This document shows, one piece after another, positions 1 to 8,024 of a DNA stretch of 64,000 nt (positions within the stretch are counted from its first letter, which is position 1; each line of letters opens with the position of its first letter). The stretch comes from Mycolicibacter virginiensis (GTDB lineage: Bacteria > Actinomycetota > Actinomycetes > Mycobacteriales > Mycobacteriaceae). The position numbers were made by a program, and so were the translations under genes. The stretch spans positions 2,418,001-2,482,000 of the forward strand of contig NZ_CP092430.2 in the NCBI RefSeq assembly GCF_022374935.2. Reading direction: 5' to 3'. Under the pieces are notes generated by a model. That model saw only the letters and a program-made list of their open reading frames with translations, had not been told where the DNA came from and searched no databases.

Positions 1-58
1 TCGGGGCCTGGACGACGGGATAGGCGACGCCGAGCAGGGATTTGATGCGGTTGGCCAC
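1..58 (-). CDS. nitronate monooxygenase, N-terminal fragment
   Basis: Only the first 19 codons lie in the window, from a GTG start; the gene runs off the left edge. The residues VANRIKSLLG followed by VAYPVVQAP match the N-terminus of nitronate monooxygenases (2-nitropropane dioxygenase family), FMN enzymes that oxidise alkyl nitronates. The upstream in-frame ATG is cut off by a TAG, so the GTG is the first usable start. The call rests on a very short stretch. Confidence 0.55.
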   Translation of the reverse strand, partial: MANRIKSLLGVAYPVVQAP

Positions 59-108
59 GGCCTATTCAAGCATCCGCGCCGGCCGCATAGTGGATCACTA
101 AGGGCTTG

Positions 109-909
109 CTACGAAGCCTCGGCCCGCGCGCTGGGAGCGCTACCCTCGAGCAGGACGCGTGCCACGAGCTCGGGGTCGTCGGCCATCGGGACGTGGCCGC
201 ACCCGGGCAGTCGGATGTGGCGGGCCTGGGGGAGTCGCTTCTCGGCGATCCGCGCTTGGTAGGGCAGCAGGATCCGGTCACGCGCGGCCCATGCGACGGT
301 CACTGGGATGTCGGCCGGGATCTCGCGGTCGAACACTTCGGCGGCCGGGAAGATCTTCTTCATGGCGGGAATGGCCCGCCGCATGCCGTTGAGGTCGCCT
401 ATGAATTCGTCGGCCGGGATCCGCTCGGGGTGGGCTGACACCACCCCGCCCATGATGTGCCGTGCCCGCGGCGAACGAGCGAGCCTTGGCACCACGGGGG
501 CCAGCAGGCGGGCGCTGGTCGTCAGCCACGTGAAGAGCAGACGGATGTAGGCGAAGTCGATGGCGTTGTGCCAATACGCCGCGGGGGAGAGCACGGTCGC
601 GCTCGAGACCAGATTGTCTGCGGCGGCCTCCATCGCGATCCGGCCGCCCAGGGAGTTCCCGGCAATGTGCGGGCGCTCAAGTCCCAGCTGGTCCAAGAGC
701 CCGACCAGTTCGTCGCGCAGGGTTCCCTGTACGTCGTCGTTGCGAACCACAAAGTCGTGCGATTCGCCGTGACCGGGCAGGTCGAAGAGCACGACGGTGC
801 GATGGTCGGTGAGGTGCTCGAGTACGGGATACCAGGCCTGCCTGCGGTGCGTGATCCCGTGGACGAGCACCAAGGGCTCACCAGTTCCATGGATCTCGTG
901 CTTCAACAT
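109..909 (-). CDS. alpha/beta-fold hydrolase
   Basis: A 266-residue single-domain alpha/beta hydrolase. The oxyanion HG motif is at residues 17-18 (VHGIT), the nucleophile elbow GNSLGG has Ser86, an acid candidate lies in AARDR, and the catalytic His is in GCGHVPMADDP near the C-terminus. No signal peptide is seen, so it is probably cytoplasmic. The fold covers esterases, epoxide hydrolases, C-C hydrolases and haloperoxidases; nothing here fixes the substrate. It lies downstream of the nitronate monooxygenase start on the same strand and is divergent from mgtC. Confidence 0.85.
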   Translation of the reverse strand: MLKHEIHGTGEPLVLVHGITHRRQAWYPVLEHLTDHRTVVLFDLPGHGESHDFVVRNDDVQGTLRDELVGLLDQLGLERPHIAGNSLGGRIAMEAAADNLVSSATVLSPAAYWHNAIDFAYIRLLFTWLTTSARLLAPVVPRLARSPRARHIMGGVVSAHPERIPADEFIGDLNGMRRAIPAMKKIFPAAEVFDREIPADIPVTVAWAARDRILLPYQARIAEKRLPQARHIRLPGCGHVPMADDPELVARVLLEGSAPSARAEAS

Positions 910-1041
910 GTCGGCTCCTTGTCGCGGACAGTGACTTCGCCCCTGGGCAACGGTAGCCCTGTTGATGATCCCGTGGGCACCGCGGGTGGACCGATCAGCT
1001 GCGTAGGTGTAGCCGTTCTCGATAAGTGGTAACCCCCCTCG

Positions 1042-1803
1042 ATGACTACGTGGCTGGCGCAGGGGTTTTTCAGCGGAACAGGTCAGGGGACCCGGCAGGT
1101 CGTCGAGTTGGTGGCGGCGTTCGCGTTGACCGCGCTCATCGGTCTGGAACGCGAGATCCGGGGCAAAAGCGCCGGGTTGTGTACCCAGACGATTGTCGGC
1201 ACGTCAGCGGGATTGATTCTGCTGGTCAGCAAGTACGGGTTCGGTGACGTCATCGCCGCGGGCACGGTGATCCTGGACCCGTCGCGCGTTGCGGCGCAGA
1301 TTGTGTCGGGCATCGGCTTTCTGGGAGCGGGCCTGATCATCACGCGCCGTGGTGCGGTGATCGGGCTGACCACCGCGGCGGCCATCTGGGAGTCGGCGGC
1401 GATCGGGATGGCCGCCGCTGCGGGGCTGCTGTTGTTGGCCGTGGTGGTGACCATGCTGCACTTCGTGATCGTGATCGGGATCGCGCCGTCGGTGCGACGG
1501 ATGGCGACGCGACTGCCCGGTTCGGTACGCGTGCATGTCATCTACCAGGACGGCCGGGGAATCCTGCGGAAACTGTTGGAGGCGTGCGATCTGCACAGCT
1601 GGCATCTGACCTCGTTGGTCACCGATTCACCTGCGACCTCGCCCGCGACGGTGGGATTGCCCCTTGGATCGCACAGCCAGACCGCCGATCACGTCGGTGT
1701 CACGATCACCTTGTCGGGTCCCCGCGTCGTCGAGGCAACGCGGATACTTGCTGATATCGAGGGTGTCACCCGGATCGACCAACTGCATGACGACGCCGAC
1801 TGA
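1042..1803 (+). CDS. mgtC: MgtC/SapB family membrane protein
   Basis: A 253-residue protein with four to five hydrophobic helices in the first 150 residues and a soluble C-terminal domain, the MgtC layout. The conserved family block GLEREIRGKSAGL is present just after the first helix, followed by GIGFLGAGLI. MgtC supports intracellular survival and growth in low Mg2+ in mycobacteria and Salmonella; the C-terminal domain is ACT-like. I looked for an M-box magnesium riboswitch in the 132 bases upstream and did not recognise one. It appears monocistronic. Confidence 0.88.
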   Translation: MTTWLAQGFFSGTGQGTRQVVELVAAFALTALIGLEREIRGKSAGLCTQTIVGTSAGLILLVSKYGFGDVIAAGTVILDPSRVAAQIVSGIGFLGAGLIITRRGAVIGLTTAAAIWESAAIGMAAAAGLLLLAVVVTMLHFVIVIGIAPSVRRMATRLPGSVRVHVIYQDGRGILRKLLEACDLHSWHLTSLVTDSPATSPATVGLPLGSHSQTADHVGVTITLSGPRVVEATRILADIEGVTRIDQLHDDAD

Positions 1804-1815
1804 CGTCACGTGACG
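1804..1815. promoter_or_regulatory. perfect 12-bp palindrome CGTCACGTGACG
   Basis: A perfect palindrome one base after the mgtC stop and 80 bases before the CBM2 gene. The half-site CGTCAC is the same as in the two longer palindromes near 7.30 kb and 9.41 kb, but the central base is missing here. It may be an operator for the CBM2 gene or chance. Confidence 0.3.
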
Positions 1816-1895
1816 GTTTCAGTTGAGCAAAGGTACTGCAGGGGAGCGGCGGGGACAGGGGCGATAGCGCCCATTCGGCTTTAGTGTTGGCTGCT

Positions 1896-2327
1896 ATGGG
1901 CGCAGTACTCCACAGTCGCGTGAAACGCTGGTGCACAGCGCTTCACGTTGGCCTGGCGGTGGCGATGGTGGCCATCCTCGGATTCGCTACCAGCGCGGTG
2001 GCTCATGCGGCCGCGGCCACCGCGACGTTGTCGGTGACCTCGACGTGGCAGACCGGCTTCATCGCCCGCTTCACCATCACCAACTGGAGCTCGGTGCCGA
2101 TGACCGATTGGCGGCTTGAATTCGACCTGCCGGCCAATGAATCCATCTCGCACGCGTGGAACAGCAGCGTTGGCCGATCCGGCACGCACTATGTTCTGGC
2201 CCCGGCGAATTGGAATCGGATCATCGCGCCGGGCGGCACCGCCAGGGGTGGTTTTCGAGGCGTGGTGTCCGGGACATACTCGCCACCGGTGAATTGCATG
2301 CTCAACAGGCAGCTTCTCTGCACCTAG
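1896..2327 (+). CDS. secreted carbohydrate-binding module (CBM2) protein
   Basis: About 143 residues from the ATG; an in-frame GTG at 1884 is an alternative start. A basic N-terminus and a hydrophobic helix ending at AVAHA form a Sec signal peptide. The mature part is one CBM2-like domain: STWQTGFIARFTITN, then WRLEFDLP, SHAWN and WNRIIAPGG, with the spaced tryptophans typical of cellulose/chitin binding. There is no catalytic domain, as in the M. tuberculosis CBM2-only protein Rv1987. It is inferred to bind polysaccharide outside the cell. Two Cys near the C-terminus may form a disulfide. Confidence 0.85.
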   Translation: MGAVLHSRVKRWCTALHVGLAVAMVAILGFATSAVAHAAAATATLSVTSTWQTGFIARFTITNWSSVPMTDWRLEFDLPANESISHAWNSSVGRSGTHYVLAPANWNRIIAPGGTARGGFRGVVSGTYSPPVNCMLNRQLLCT

Positions 2328-2355
2328 CGGACTGTGCGCTCCACTCGCGGCCGAT

Positions 2356-3606
2356 CTAGTTGGTGCTTGGTGGGGCTTGGGGTTGGAAGGGTTGGTACCA
2401 CCACCAGTCGGCGCGTTCGCCGGTCGGTCCGGGGCAGGGTGCGACTACCGGTGCTGGGGTGCGGGGTGGGCGGGCCAGTGATCCTCGGTGGAGTTGTCGG
2501 CCGTCGGCATCGGTGACAACGAGATTCTCGGCAGGTCCGGTGATGGTGATGATGCCGCGGTGATGCAGCCGGTGGTGGTAGGGGCAGAGCAGTACCAGGT
2601 TGTTCAGTTCGGTGGCGCCGCCGTCTTCCCAGTGCCGGATGTGGTGGGCGTGCAGGCCGCGGGTGGCGCTGCAGCCGGGAACAGCACAGGTGGCGTGGCG
2701 GTGTTCGAGGGCGCGGCGCAGTCGACGGCTGATGGTGCGGGTCGATCGACCGCACCCGATCACTTCGCCGGCACGCTCGAACCACACTTCGCAGGTGGCG
2801 TCACAGGTCAGGTACTGCCGCTCGGCTTCCGAGAGTAGGGGGCCCAGGTGCAGGGCGCCGATCTGCTGTTGGACATCAAGATGCACCACCACCGTGGTGC
2901 GCTGACCGTGCGGTCGTCGGCGCACCTCGGTGTCCCAGCCGGTTTCGACCAGCGCTAGGAAGGCGTCGATCTGGGTCGGCATCGGGGGAGTGTTGTCGGG
3001 TGTGGCGCTGCTGGTGTCGCGGTCGCGGTTCCACGCGGCGATGAGAGCATCGAGATGCGATTGCAGTGCGGCGTCGAAGATCGCTGATTCGGTGTGCGGC
3101 AAGGCGATGCGCCAGATGTCGAGTTCGGCGTTGGAGTTCTTGGTGATCGCCGGCTGCGGGTCGGGCCGCGGACCGGGGTCGGGGCGTGGTTCCAGGTTGA
3201 CCGCGGTGCGTAGCTGGTTGACCGTGGCTACGCCGGCCAATTGTGCGTAGTGCTCGTCGGAACCCTCGGTTGCCCGCCCGGCGATGACGCCGACCTGGTC
3301 GAGGGAGAAGCGGCCTTCCCGCATCCCTTGGGCGCAGCGGGGAAACGCTTCGAGTCGGTGCGCCACCGTCGCGATGGTGTGCGCGTTGCCCGGCGATACG
3401 CCGGTCTTCCAGGCCACCAGCGCGCCGACCGAGCGTGCCCCGGTAGCGCCCCACAGTTCGTCGTGGTCGATCTCGGCGACGATCTCCACGATGCGGCCAT
3501 CGATCGCGTTGCGCTGACCGGTCAATTCCGACAGTTCCTCGAAGAGCACCTCGAGGCGCTGGTCAGGACGCGTTTCGGCGCTGGCGGCGGTCGCGGTCGA
3601 GGACAT
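2356..3606 (-). CDS. HNH endonuclease signature protein (DUF222 / 13E12 repeat family)
   Basis: 416 residues with an N-terminal helical DUF222 region (about 20-250) and a C-terminal HNH zinc domain: CAVPGCSATRGLHAHHIRHW, then NNLVLLCPYHHRLHH. The paired CxxC and CxxH motifs and the HH/N/H triad look intact. This family is highly repeated in mycobacteria (REP13E12), and its biological role is not established. A second divergent member lies at 21.7-23.2 kb. The C-terminus is proline-rich and may be disordered. Confidence 0.85.
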   Translation of the reverse strand: MSSTATAASAETRPDQRLEVLFEELSELTGQRNAIDGRIVEIVAEIDHDELWGATGARSVGALVAWKTGVSPGNAHTIATVAHRLEAFPRCAQGMREGRFSLDQVGVIAGRATEGSDEHYAQLAGVATVNQLRTAVNLEPRPDPGPRPDPQPAITKNSNAELDIWRIALPHTESAIFDAALQSHLDALIAAWNRDRDTSSATPDNTPPMPTQIDAFLALVETGWDTEVRRRPHGQRTTVVVHLDVQQQIGALHLGPLLSEAERQYLTCDATCEVWFERAGEVIGCGRSTRTISRRLRRALEHRHATCAVPGCSATRGLHAHHIRHWEDGGATELNNLVLLCPYHHRLHHRGIITITGPAENLVVTDADGRQLHRGSLARPPRTPAPVVAPCPGPTGERADWWWYQPFQPQAPPSTN

Positions 3607-3794
3607 GACATCAGCATGGCAGCAGGGTCTGACAAGTCGTCCGGAGACAACGGCAGCGCCAGGAACGGTCGAGTAACCCGGTCAGGAGGCGACACTGCTC
3701 GACGCATCACCGGATAGCAGGGGAGCCAAGTCGGAGACGATCACGGAGTGTGGTGCCCGCGTACCGTGGGCCTAGCGGCGACTCCTCTGTTGGT

Positions 3795-4361
3795 TCAGTC
3801 GTGCTTAGCCGCGTAGCGCAGCAGCACCGTGCCGCCCGGGAAGCTGCGGTTCTCCAACAGCCGCAGCGAGATCCAGGACGGCAGGGTCGGGAAGAATGGG
3901 GTGCCGCCGCCCACGGCGGTGGGGGCGATCACGATCCGGAATTCGTCCACGAGTCCGGCCTGCACGATCGGTGCCGCCAGCGTCGCGCCGGCCACCTCCA
4001 GGTTGCCGTCGGTTTCGGTTTTCAACTTCGACACCACCTCGACCGGGTCGCCGCGCTCCAGGCGGGAATTCCAGTCGACCGACTCCAGGGTGCGTGAGAA
4101 CACGACCTTGGGCATGGCGCGCCAGATGCGGGCGAAGTCGACGATCAACGGGGGAGCGTCCGGGGCCTCGTCGGCAGTGGGCCAGTAAGCGGCCATCAGT
4201 TCGTAGAGCCGCCGCCCGTAGAACGACAGCGCGGTCTCGCGTTCGAAGTCGTTCCAGTACTGGTGCAGTTCGTCGCTCGGCTCGCTCCAGTCGATGCTGC
4301 CTTGTGCGTCGGCGATGTAGCCGTCCACCGACACGTTGAAGCCGTAGATGAGCTTGCCCAT
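3795..4361 (-). CDS. dihydrofolate reductase family protein (RibD C-terminal domain)
   Basis: 188 residues with the N-terminal KLIYGFNVSVDGYIA strand/loop of DHFR-like RibD_C proteins and the C-terminal pattern VGGGTPFFPTL used in NADPH binding by that fold. It is close in length to yyaP/yjjI-type paralogues rather than folate-pathway FolA, so a reductase of unknown substrate is the safest call. It is divergent from a small membrane protein gene 50 bases away. Confidence 0.82.
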   Translation of the reverse strand: MGKLIYGFNVSVDGYIADAQGSIDWSEPSDELHQYWNDFERETALSFYGRRLYELMAAYWPTADEAPDAPPLIVDFARIWRAMPKVVFSRTLESVDWNSRLERGDPVEVVSKLKTETDGNLEVAGATLAAPIVQAGLVDEFRIVIAPTAVGGGTPFFPTLPSWISLRLLENRSFPGGTVLLRYAAKHD

Positions 4362-4411
4362 GGAGATCAGTGTGCACTGGACACCACCCGGGGCCAGGGG
4401 ACAATTGCTGT

Positions 4412-4558
4412 ATGTCGCCCGCGCTCTGGATCATCGTTGCCTTGCTCGCCGTCGGGACGATCGCCGGTGGGCTGATGCGGATGCGGGCGTGGTTGCAGAA
4501 ACCGGTGCCGCCCGAGGTGATCGAGGCCGCGCACCGCGATGACGCCGAGGACGATTAG
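4412..4558 (+). CDS. small membrane protein, 48 residues
   Basis: The ATG at 4412 follows a purine-rich CAGGGGAC. The protein starts MSPALWIIVALLAVGTIAGG, a single transmembrane helix, and ends in an acidic tail (HRDDAEDD). Codon use matches its neighbours. The function is unknown. Confidence 0.55.
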   Translation: MSPALWIIVALLAVGTIAGGLMRMRAWLQKPVPPEVIEAAHRDDAEDD

Positions 4559-4582
4559 CCAGCGATCGCGGCGCTTAGATGT

Positions 4583-4736
4583 TCACTGCAATGGCTCGGG
4601 CGTGAAGGTGACGTCGACACCGCCCACGGTCATCGTCACCTGGCCTTCCATCAGCATTACCTGCGCCGAGACCCGTCGATCGACAGTCTGAGCCAGCTGC
4701 TGCACCGGTGCGTGCGGTATCTGCAGCACCGACAGG
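4583..4736 (-). pseudogene. yaeQ: yaeQ family protein, 3' part, separated by IS insertion
   Basis: Encodes the YaeQ C-terminus from VLQIPHAP through LMEGQVTMTVGG to TFTPEPLQ and stop. Joining it to the 5' part at 6199-6604 across one copy of the 8-bp duplication restores an uninterrupted frame (AGLPNLS then VLQIPHA). YaeQ has a PD-(D/E)xK nuclease-like fold; its cellular function is not settled. The gene is inactivated here. Confidence 0.88.
4729..4736. repeat. target-site duplication, left copy (CCGACAGG)
   Basis: An 8-bp direct repeat directly abutting the left inverted repeat of the IS element. The identical octamer at 6199-6206 abuts the right end. Eight bases is the usual duplication length for the IS256 family. 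Confidence 0.92.
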
Positions 4737-6198
4737 GAGCGTGTCAAGTTTTCTGTGTAAGTCGTCTGCCTGAATAGTTCGGTTGTGGTGCTTACAGATA
4801 CGGATCGATGCGATCTGGGTAGACCAGCGTGAGCTGTTCGAGGGCCTTCTTCCAGTTGGTGACCACCTGTCCTTCCACGAGCCGTCCGGGGGCTGTTCGG
4901 CAACGTTTCTGGCCGCGTTCCTTGGCCCGATCAGCGGCCCGTTTGTCCTCGATGTTGCAGATCGCCAACCAGAGCAACTTCACCACGGCGGCGTCGTTGG
5001 GGAACTGGCCGCGAGTCTTGATGACTTTGCGCATCTGGTAGTTCAGCGACTCGATCGAGTTCGTCGTGTAGATCACCCGCCGCAGCTCAGGTGGGAATGC
5101 CAGGAACGGAATGAACTGCTCCCAGGCCCGATCGAAGACCCTGGTCACCGTCGGGTTCTTGGAGCCCAATTCCGATGCCCCGAAGGCATCAAGCTCGGCG
5201 CGGGCAGCGTCGGCGTCGACCGCGGTGTACACGGGTTTGAGGGCGTTGGCTACGGCCTTGCGGTCGCTGTAGGACACGAATCGCAGCGCGTTGCGGATTA
5301 AGTGCACCACACACGTCTGCACGGTGGCCTGTGACCAGGTGGCCGCGATCGCCTCGGGGAACCCGGTCAACCCGTCGCAGCAGACGATCAGCACGTCCTT
5401 GATCCCGCGGTTAGCCAGGTCAGCACACACCGACGCCCAGAACGCCGCTCCTTCGTTGTTCTGGACCCAGATGCCCAGAACATGCTTGATCCCGGCCATA
5501 TCGACGCCTACGGCGATGTGAGCGGCCTTGTTGCGGGTATGGCCGCCGTCTTTGACCTTCACGATCATCGCGTCGAGGTAGATCACCGGGTACAGCGACT
5601 CCAGCGGCCGGCGCTGCCAGCTCAAAACCTCATCGGAGATCTCGTCGACGATCTTGGAGATCGTCTCATGGGAGACCTCGGCGCCGATCGTGGAGGCCAG
5701 GTGAAATTGGATGTCTCGCAATGTCATTCCACCGGCATACAGGGAGATGATCATGTCATCGAGGCCCCCGATGCGGCGTTGGCCCTTGGGCACCAGCCGC
5801 GGGGTGAACGAACCGTCCCGGTCCCGAGGCACATCCAAAGGCACCGGGCCCGCCTCAGTTAGCACCGTCTTGGGTGACGCGCCGTTACGGGCATTGGGCA
5901 GCTCCCGGCCGACCGGATCACCCTTCTCATAGCCCAGGTGATCAGTCAGCTCGGCCGCCAAACCCCGCTCCAAGGCGAGCTTGATCAAGCCGGGCAACAA
6001 GCCGCCCTCACCGGTCAGCGCAACCTGTCCGGTATCGATCTGAGCCAGCAGCTCATCCACCGTGCCCGAGGCCCGAAGCGCCTCGGCCATCTCCACCGTG
6101 GAGCCAGCCTCAACCAACTGCGAGTCCACATCCCTGTCTGTCGTCACGTCCTGAGATCCTTCCGCTTCCCGGACCTACACAGACCATCTGACACCCCC
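4737..6198 (-). mobile_element. IS256-family insertion sequence, 1462 bp, intact
   Basis: Bounded by imperfect terminal inverted repeats: 4737-4762 against the reverse complement of 6173-6198, 19 of 26 positions identical, both containing GTGTCA and TCTGTGTA. It carries a single transposase gene and is flanked by a perfect 8-bp duplication. Intact ends, a full-length transposase and an unmutated duplication suggest a recent insertion. It lies inside yaeQ with the transposase in the same orientation as the broken gene. I cannot name the exact IS without a database search. Confidence 0.93.
4792..6147 (-). CDS. IS256-family transposase (DDE, MULE-like)
   Basis: 451 residues, full length for the family. 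The N-terminal helical DNA-binding part is followed by the RNase-H-like catalytic core: D192 in YLDAMIVKVKD, D258 in CCDGLTGFPEAI and E366 in TTNSIESLNYQ. The conserved C/H pair of CVVHLIRNALRF between the second D and E is present. Nothing is truncated, so the enzyme should be able to mobilise this element. The ATG start is 51 bases inside the right terminal repeat end. Confidence 0.95.
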   Translation of the reverse strand: MTTDRDVDSQLVEAGSTVEMAEALRASGTVDELLAQIDTGQVALTGEGGLLPGLIKLALERGLAAELTDHLGYEKGDPVGRELPNARNGASPKTVLTEAGPVPLDVPRDRDGSFTPRLVPKGQRRIGGLDDMIISLYAGGMTLRDIQFHLASTIGAEVSHETISKIVDEISDEVLSWQRRPLESLYPVIYLDAMIVKVKDGGHTRNKAAHIAVGVDMAGIKHVLGIWVQNNEGAAFWASVCADLANRGIKDVLIVCCDGLTGFPEAIAATWSQATVQTCVVHLIRNALRFVSYSDRKAVANALKPVYTAVDADAARAELDAFGASELGSKNPTVTRVFDRAWEQFIPFLAFPPELRRVIYTTNSIESLNYQMRKVIKTRGQFPNDAAVVKLLWLAICNIEDKRAADRAKERGQKRCRTAPGRLVEGQVVTNWKKALEQLTLVYPDRIDPYL

Positions 6199-6206
6199 CC
6201 GACAGG
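6199..6206. repeat. target-site duplication, right copy (CCGACAGG)
   Basis: Second copy of the octamer created by the IS insertion. With one copy and the IS removed, the yaeQ reading frame is continuous. Confidence 0.92.
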
Positions 6207-6604
6207 TTCGGCAGCCCGGCCACTTTGGGGCCGACGGTGCGCCACCAGGTGGCCACGCCCGAAGCGAAGGGGAACAGCAGCACCTGGTCGGCCTGGCCGG
6301 CCGCCTTGCCCAAGGCGCGTTCGTCGGGCTGGCCGACGTTGATCCACTCCAGGATCCGGCCGGTGTAGTCGGTGAGCGCCAAGTCCGGTACGCCGGGTGT
6401 GGACAGGCCCGCCCCGAACGCCAACTCACCGTCGACGTCGGCGAGGCGGTGCGCGCGCAGCCCAAAGGCCAACAGCCGCACCACCATGCGCTCATCGTTC
6501 TCACTGGGGTGACGGGCCACGGTCAGCGCGTGATCGGCGTAGTAACCGTGATCGACATCGGAGACGCCAAGTTCGACTTTGAATACCGTTGCAGAAAGGG
6601 CCAC
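6199..6604 (-). pseudogene. yaeQ: yaeQ family protein, 5' part, interrupted by IS256 element
   Basis: Starts at a GTG (VALSATVFKVELGVSDVDHG), the typical YaeQ N-terminus, and continues through HPSENDERMVVRLLAFGLRA and LEWINVGQPDERALGKAAG to AGLPNLS at the insertion point. Reading continues into the IS for about 30 codons before a stop, giving a chimeric tail. Without the conserved C-terminal strand the product is unlikely to fold. Together the two parts would encode about 187 residues, the normal YaeQ length. Confidence 0.88.
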
Positions 6605-6712
6605 GCCATAGTGTCCACCAATATGGCTGTCCATCGAGCAGCGAGGCCGCATCGAGTGGACAGGAAGCCGCGCTAGCCGTCGGATCGAGTCGCTGAGCTC
6701 ACGCTGCCGGGT

Positions 6713-6922
6713 TCACGCGATGCTGCTGAAAATCGCCGCAACCAGCCCGATCAGGATCAGCACGCCCGCCATGACCACGGCGTAGATCGCGCGGCGGTGT
6801 CGGTGTCGGCGGGCGCTGTCGATCGCCACAGCAATGATGACGAGGATCAACGCTGGATAGACCGACAGTCCGACGGTCAGCAGTGCCGCTTCACCGGCGC
6901 TGGCCAGAGTCACTTCGTGCAT
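6713..6922 (-). CDS. small two-helix membrane protein
   Basis: 69 residues with two hydrophobic helices (about 14-33 and 46-67) separated by a basic loop SARRHRHRRA. The positive-inside rule puts that loop in the cytoplasm. No family was recognised. It sits downstream of the yaeQ start region and has mycobacterial codon use. Confidence 0.5.
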   Translation of the reverse strand: MHEVTLASAGEAALLTVGLSVYPALILVIIAVAIDSARRHRHRRAIYAVVMAGVLILIGLVAAIFSSIA

Positions 6923-7098
6923 GCGGTGAGCCTACGGGGAACGGAGGGTGACCCCGTGATTCGTCCAATGAACATGGCGTACATAAACTGACATAATGTA
7001 CGTTATCGGCGTTAGGGATACCTGCTGGAAGAGGCCGGGTCGGATCTGTATCGTCGTTTCCTTCGCCTTGTATGCGGAGTCACCCCTGGAGTGACACC

Positions 7099-7257
7099 AT
7101 GGCCAACCATCACCCGTCTCGGTCTTGGCGCGGTTGCCCGCTGCGCAAACCACACAAGCGTCGCGGCGCCGGCCGCGCCGCCAAAGATCCCGCGCAGGTG
7201 CGTCGCCGCCTCGGATACGCTCGCCGCTATTCGCGGCGCGACGCCGGCCGCGACTGA
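7099..7257 (+). CDS. small basic conserved-type protein, 52 residues
   Basis: The ATG at 7099 is preceded by GGAG at a suitable distance. The product is rich in Arg/Lys, with the order CPLRKPHKRRGAGRAAKDP, then VRRRLGYARRYSRRDAGRD. I have an impression of a recurring actinobacterial small-protein pattern (C..CKPHK..G.GRA..., then RR.G..RR.SR.D), here with the second Cys replaced; this is recollection, not a search. It could be nucleic-acid binding. An inverted repeat GTCAC/GTGAC overlaps the leader at about 7079-7095. Confidence 0.4.
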   Translation: MANHHPSRSWRGCPLRKPHKRRGAGRAAKDPAQVRRRLGYARRYSRRDAGRD

Positions 7258-7294
7258 CCTGGAGTCGCCCCCCGCCTCACCCCTGTCCACCGCG

Positions 7295-7316
7295 TCAATA
7301 CGTCACAGTGACGAAA
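7295..7316. promoter_or_regulatory. palindromic operator-like site, copy 1
   Basis: The core CGTCACAGTGACG (7301-7313) is a perfect 6-bp inverted repeat around one base. With its flanks (TCAATA before, AAA after) it repeats at 9399-9420 with only the central base changed. No gene start lies close downstream, so this copy may be a relic. The form fits a dimeric TetR/GntR-type regulator. Confidence 0.5.
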
Positions 7317-7373
7317 TGATTAGGTATGGCCGGAGCGCCCTATCGACGTGAAATCACTTCTCGGAGTGGCGAA

Positions 7374-7904
7374 TCAGGCCTGAGGCGGCTCGGAGCTACC
7401 ACGGGTGCGCATCGTCCGCGCCAGCCGCCGGTGACGATGAGCGAAGAAGTGCCCGAGGATGGTGCGCACTAGTGTGCTCGATCCAGGGATGAGTCCTAAT
7501 AGCGTCCGCGGAGCTACGGTGATCTCGTCGGTGACGATGGTTGTCTCGCCGGCGGTACCGTTCGTTGGCTCCAGGGTGCGGTGATGCACCCAAATACGCA
7601 TTCCGGTCATTCGAGACTCTTCTCGGAACATCCGACCCGGCTCGATCCTGGCGATTGTGATGTCGTCGAAGCCGACCGGGATGACTCCGAAGAGCAACAG
7701 GTAGCTTTTGCCGATCCGAGTGCCGGGTGTCACGTCGCCGATGGAATTGCCACGGAAGCTGCGCGGCATAGTCATCTTGAGATACGGACCCATCTCATCG
7801 TTGATCCCGTCCTGCGAGGTGATCCGCCGCCACACCAAGTCAGGCGGGCTCTCGATCACGCTGGCTGTGCGGATTACCTGTTCATCGGTACGAGCCGATC
7901 TCAT
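7374..7904 (-). CDS. SRPBCC-family (START/polyketide cyclase-like) protein
   Basis: 176 residues. The first strand and helices TASVIESPPDLVWRRITSQD are the classic SRPBCC opening, followed by GTRIGKSYLLL and alternating strands; the C-terminus is basic (HRHRRLARTMRTRG). Such proteins bind hydrophobic ligands in a helix-grip cavity. It is divergently transcribed from a TetR gene with a palindrome between them, so it is probably repressed by that regulator. The start follows AGAGGA. Confidence 0.75.
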   Translation of the reverse strand: MRSARTDEQVIRTASVIESPPDLVWRRITSQDGINDEMGPYLKMTMPRSFRGNSIGDVTPGTRIGKSYLLLFGVIPVGFDDITIARIEPGRMFREESRMTGMRIWVHHRTLEPTNGTAGETTIVTDEITVAPRTLLGLIPGSSTLVRTILGHFFAHRHRRLARTMRTRGSSEPPQA

Positions 7905-7997
7905 GTCATTCCTCTGTTGGCTTGATTGGCGTGCTTGATCTGGGTTACGCAGGGCTGTTGTGAGACGCCGAGCAACCCCTCGCCGTTGTTAGGATCA

Positions 7998-8011
7998 CCT
8001 CAATACTGAGG
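7998..8011. promoter_or_regulatory. TetR-type operator candidate CCTCAATACTGAGG
   Basis: A 14-bp near-palindrome (12 of 14 symmetric positions) in the 120-bp region between the divergent SRPBCC and TetR genes, 13 bases before the proposed TetR start. The position and symmetry suit autoregulation plus control of the SRPBCC gene. Confidence 0.5.
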
Positions 8012-8024
8012 CGAATTCCTTGGT

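Noticed and set aside
910-1041. Possible M-box magnesium riboswitch ahead of mgtC
   Set aside because: I could not find the conserved M-box helices or terminal motifs; the region is short and has no clear switch structure. A covariance-model search would settle it.
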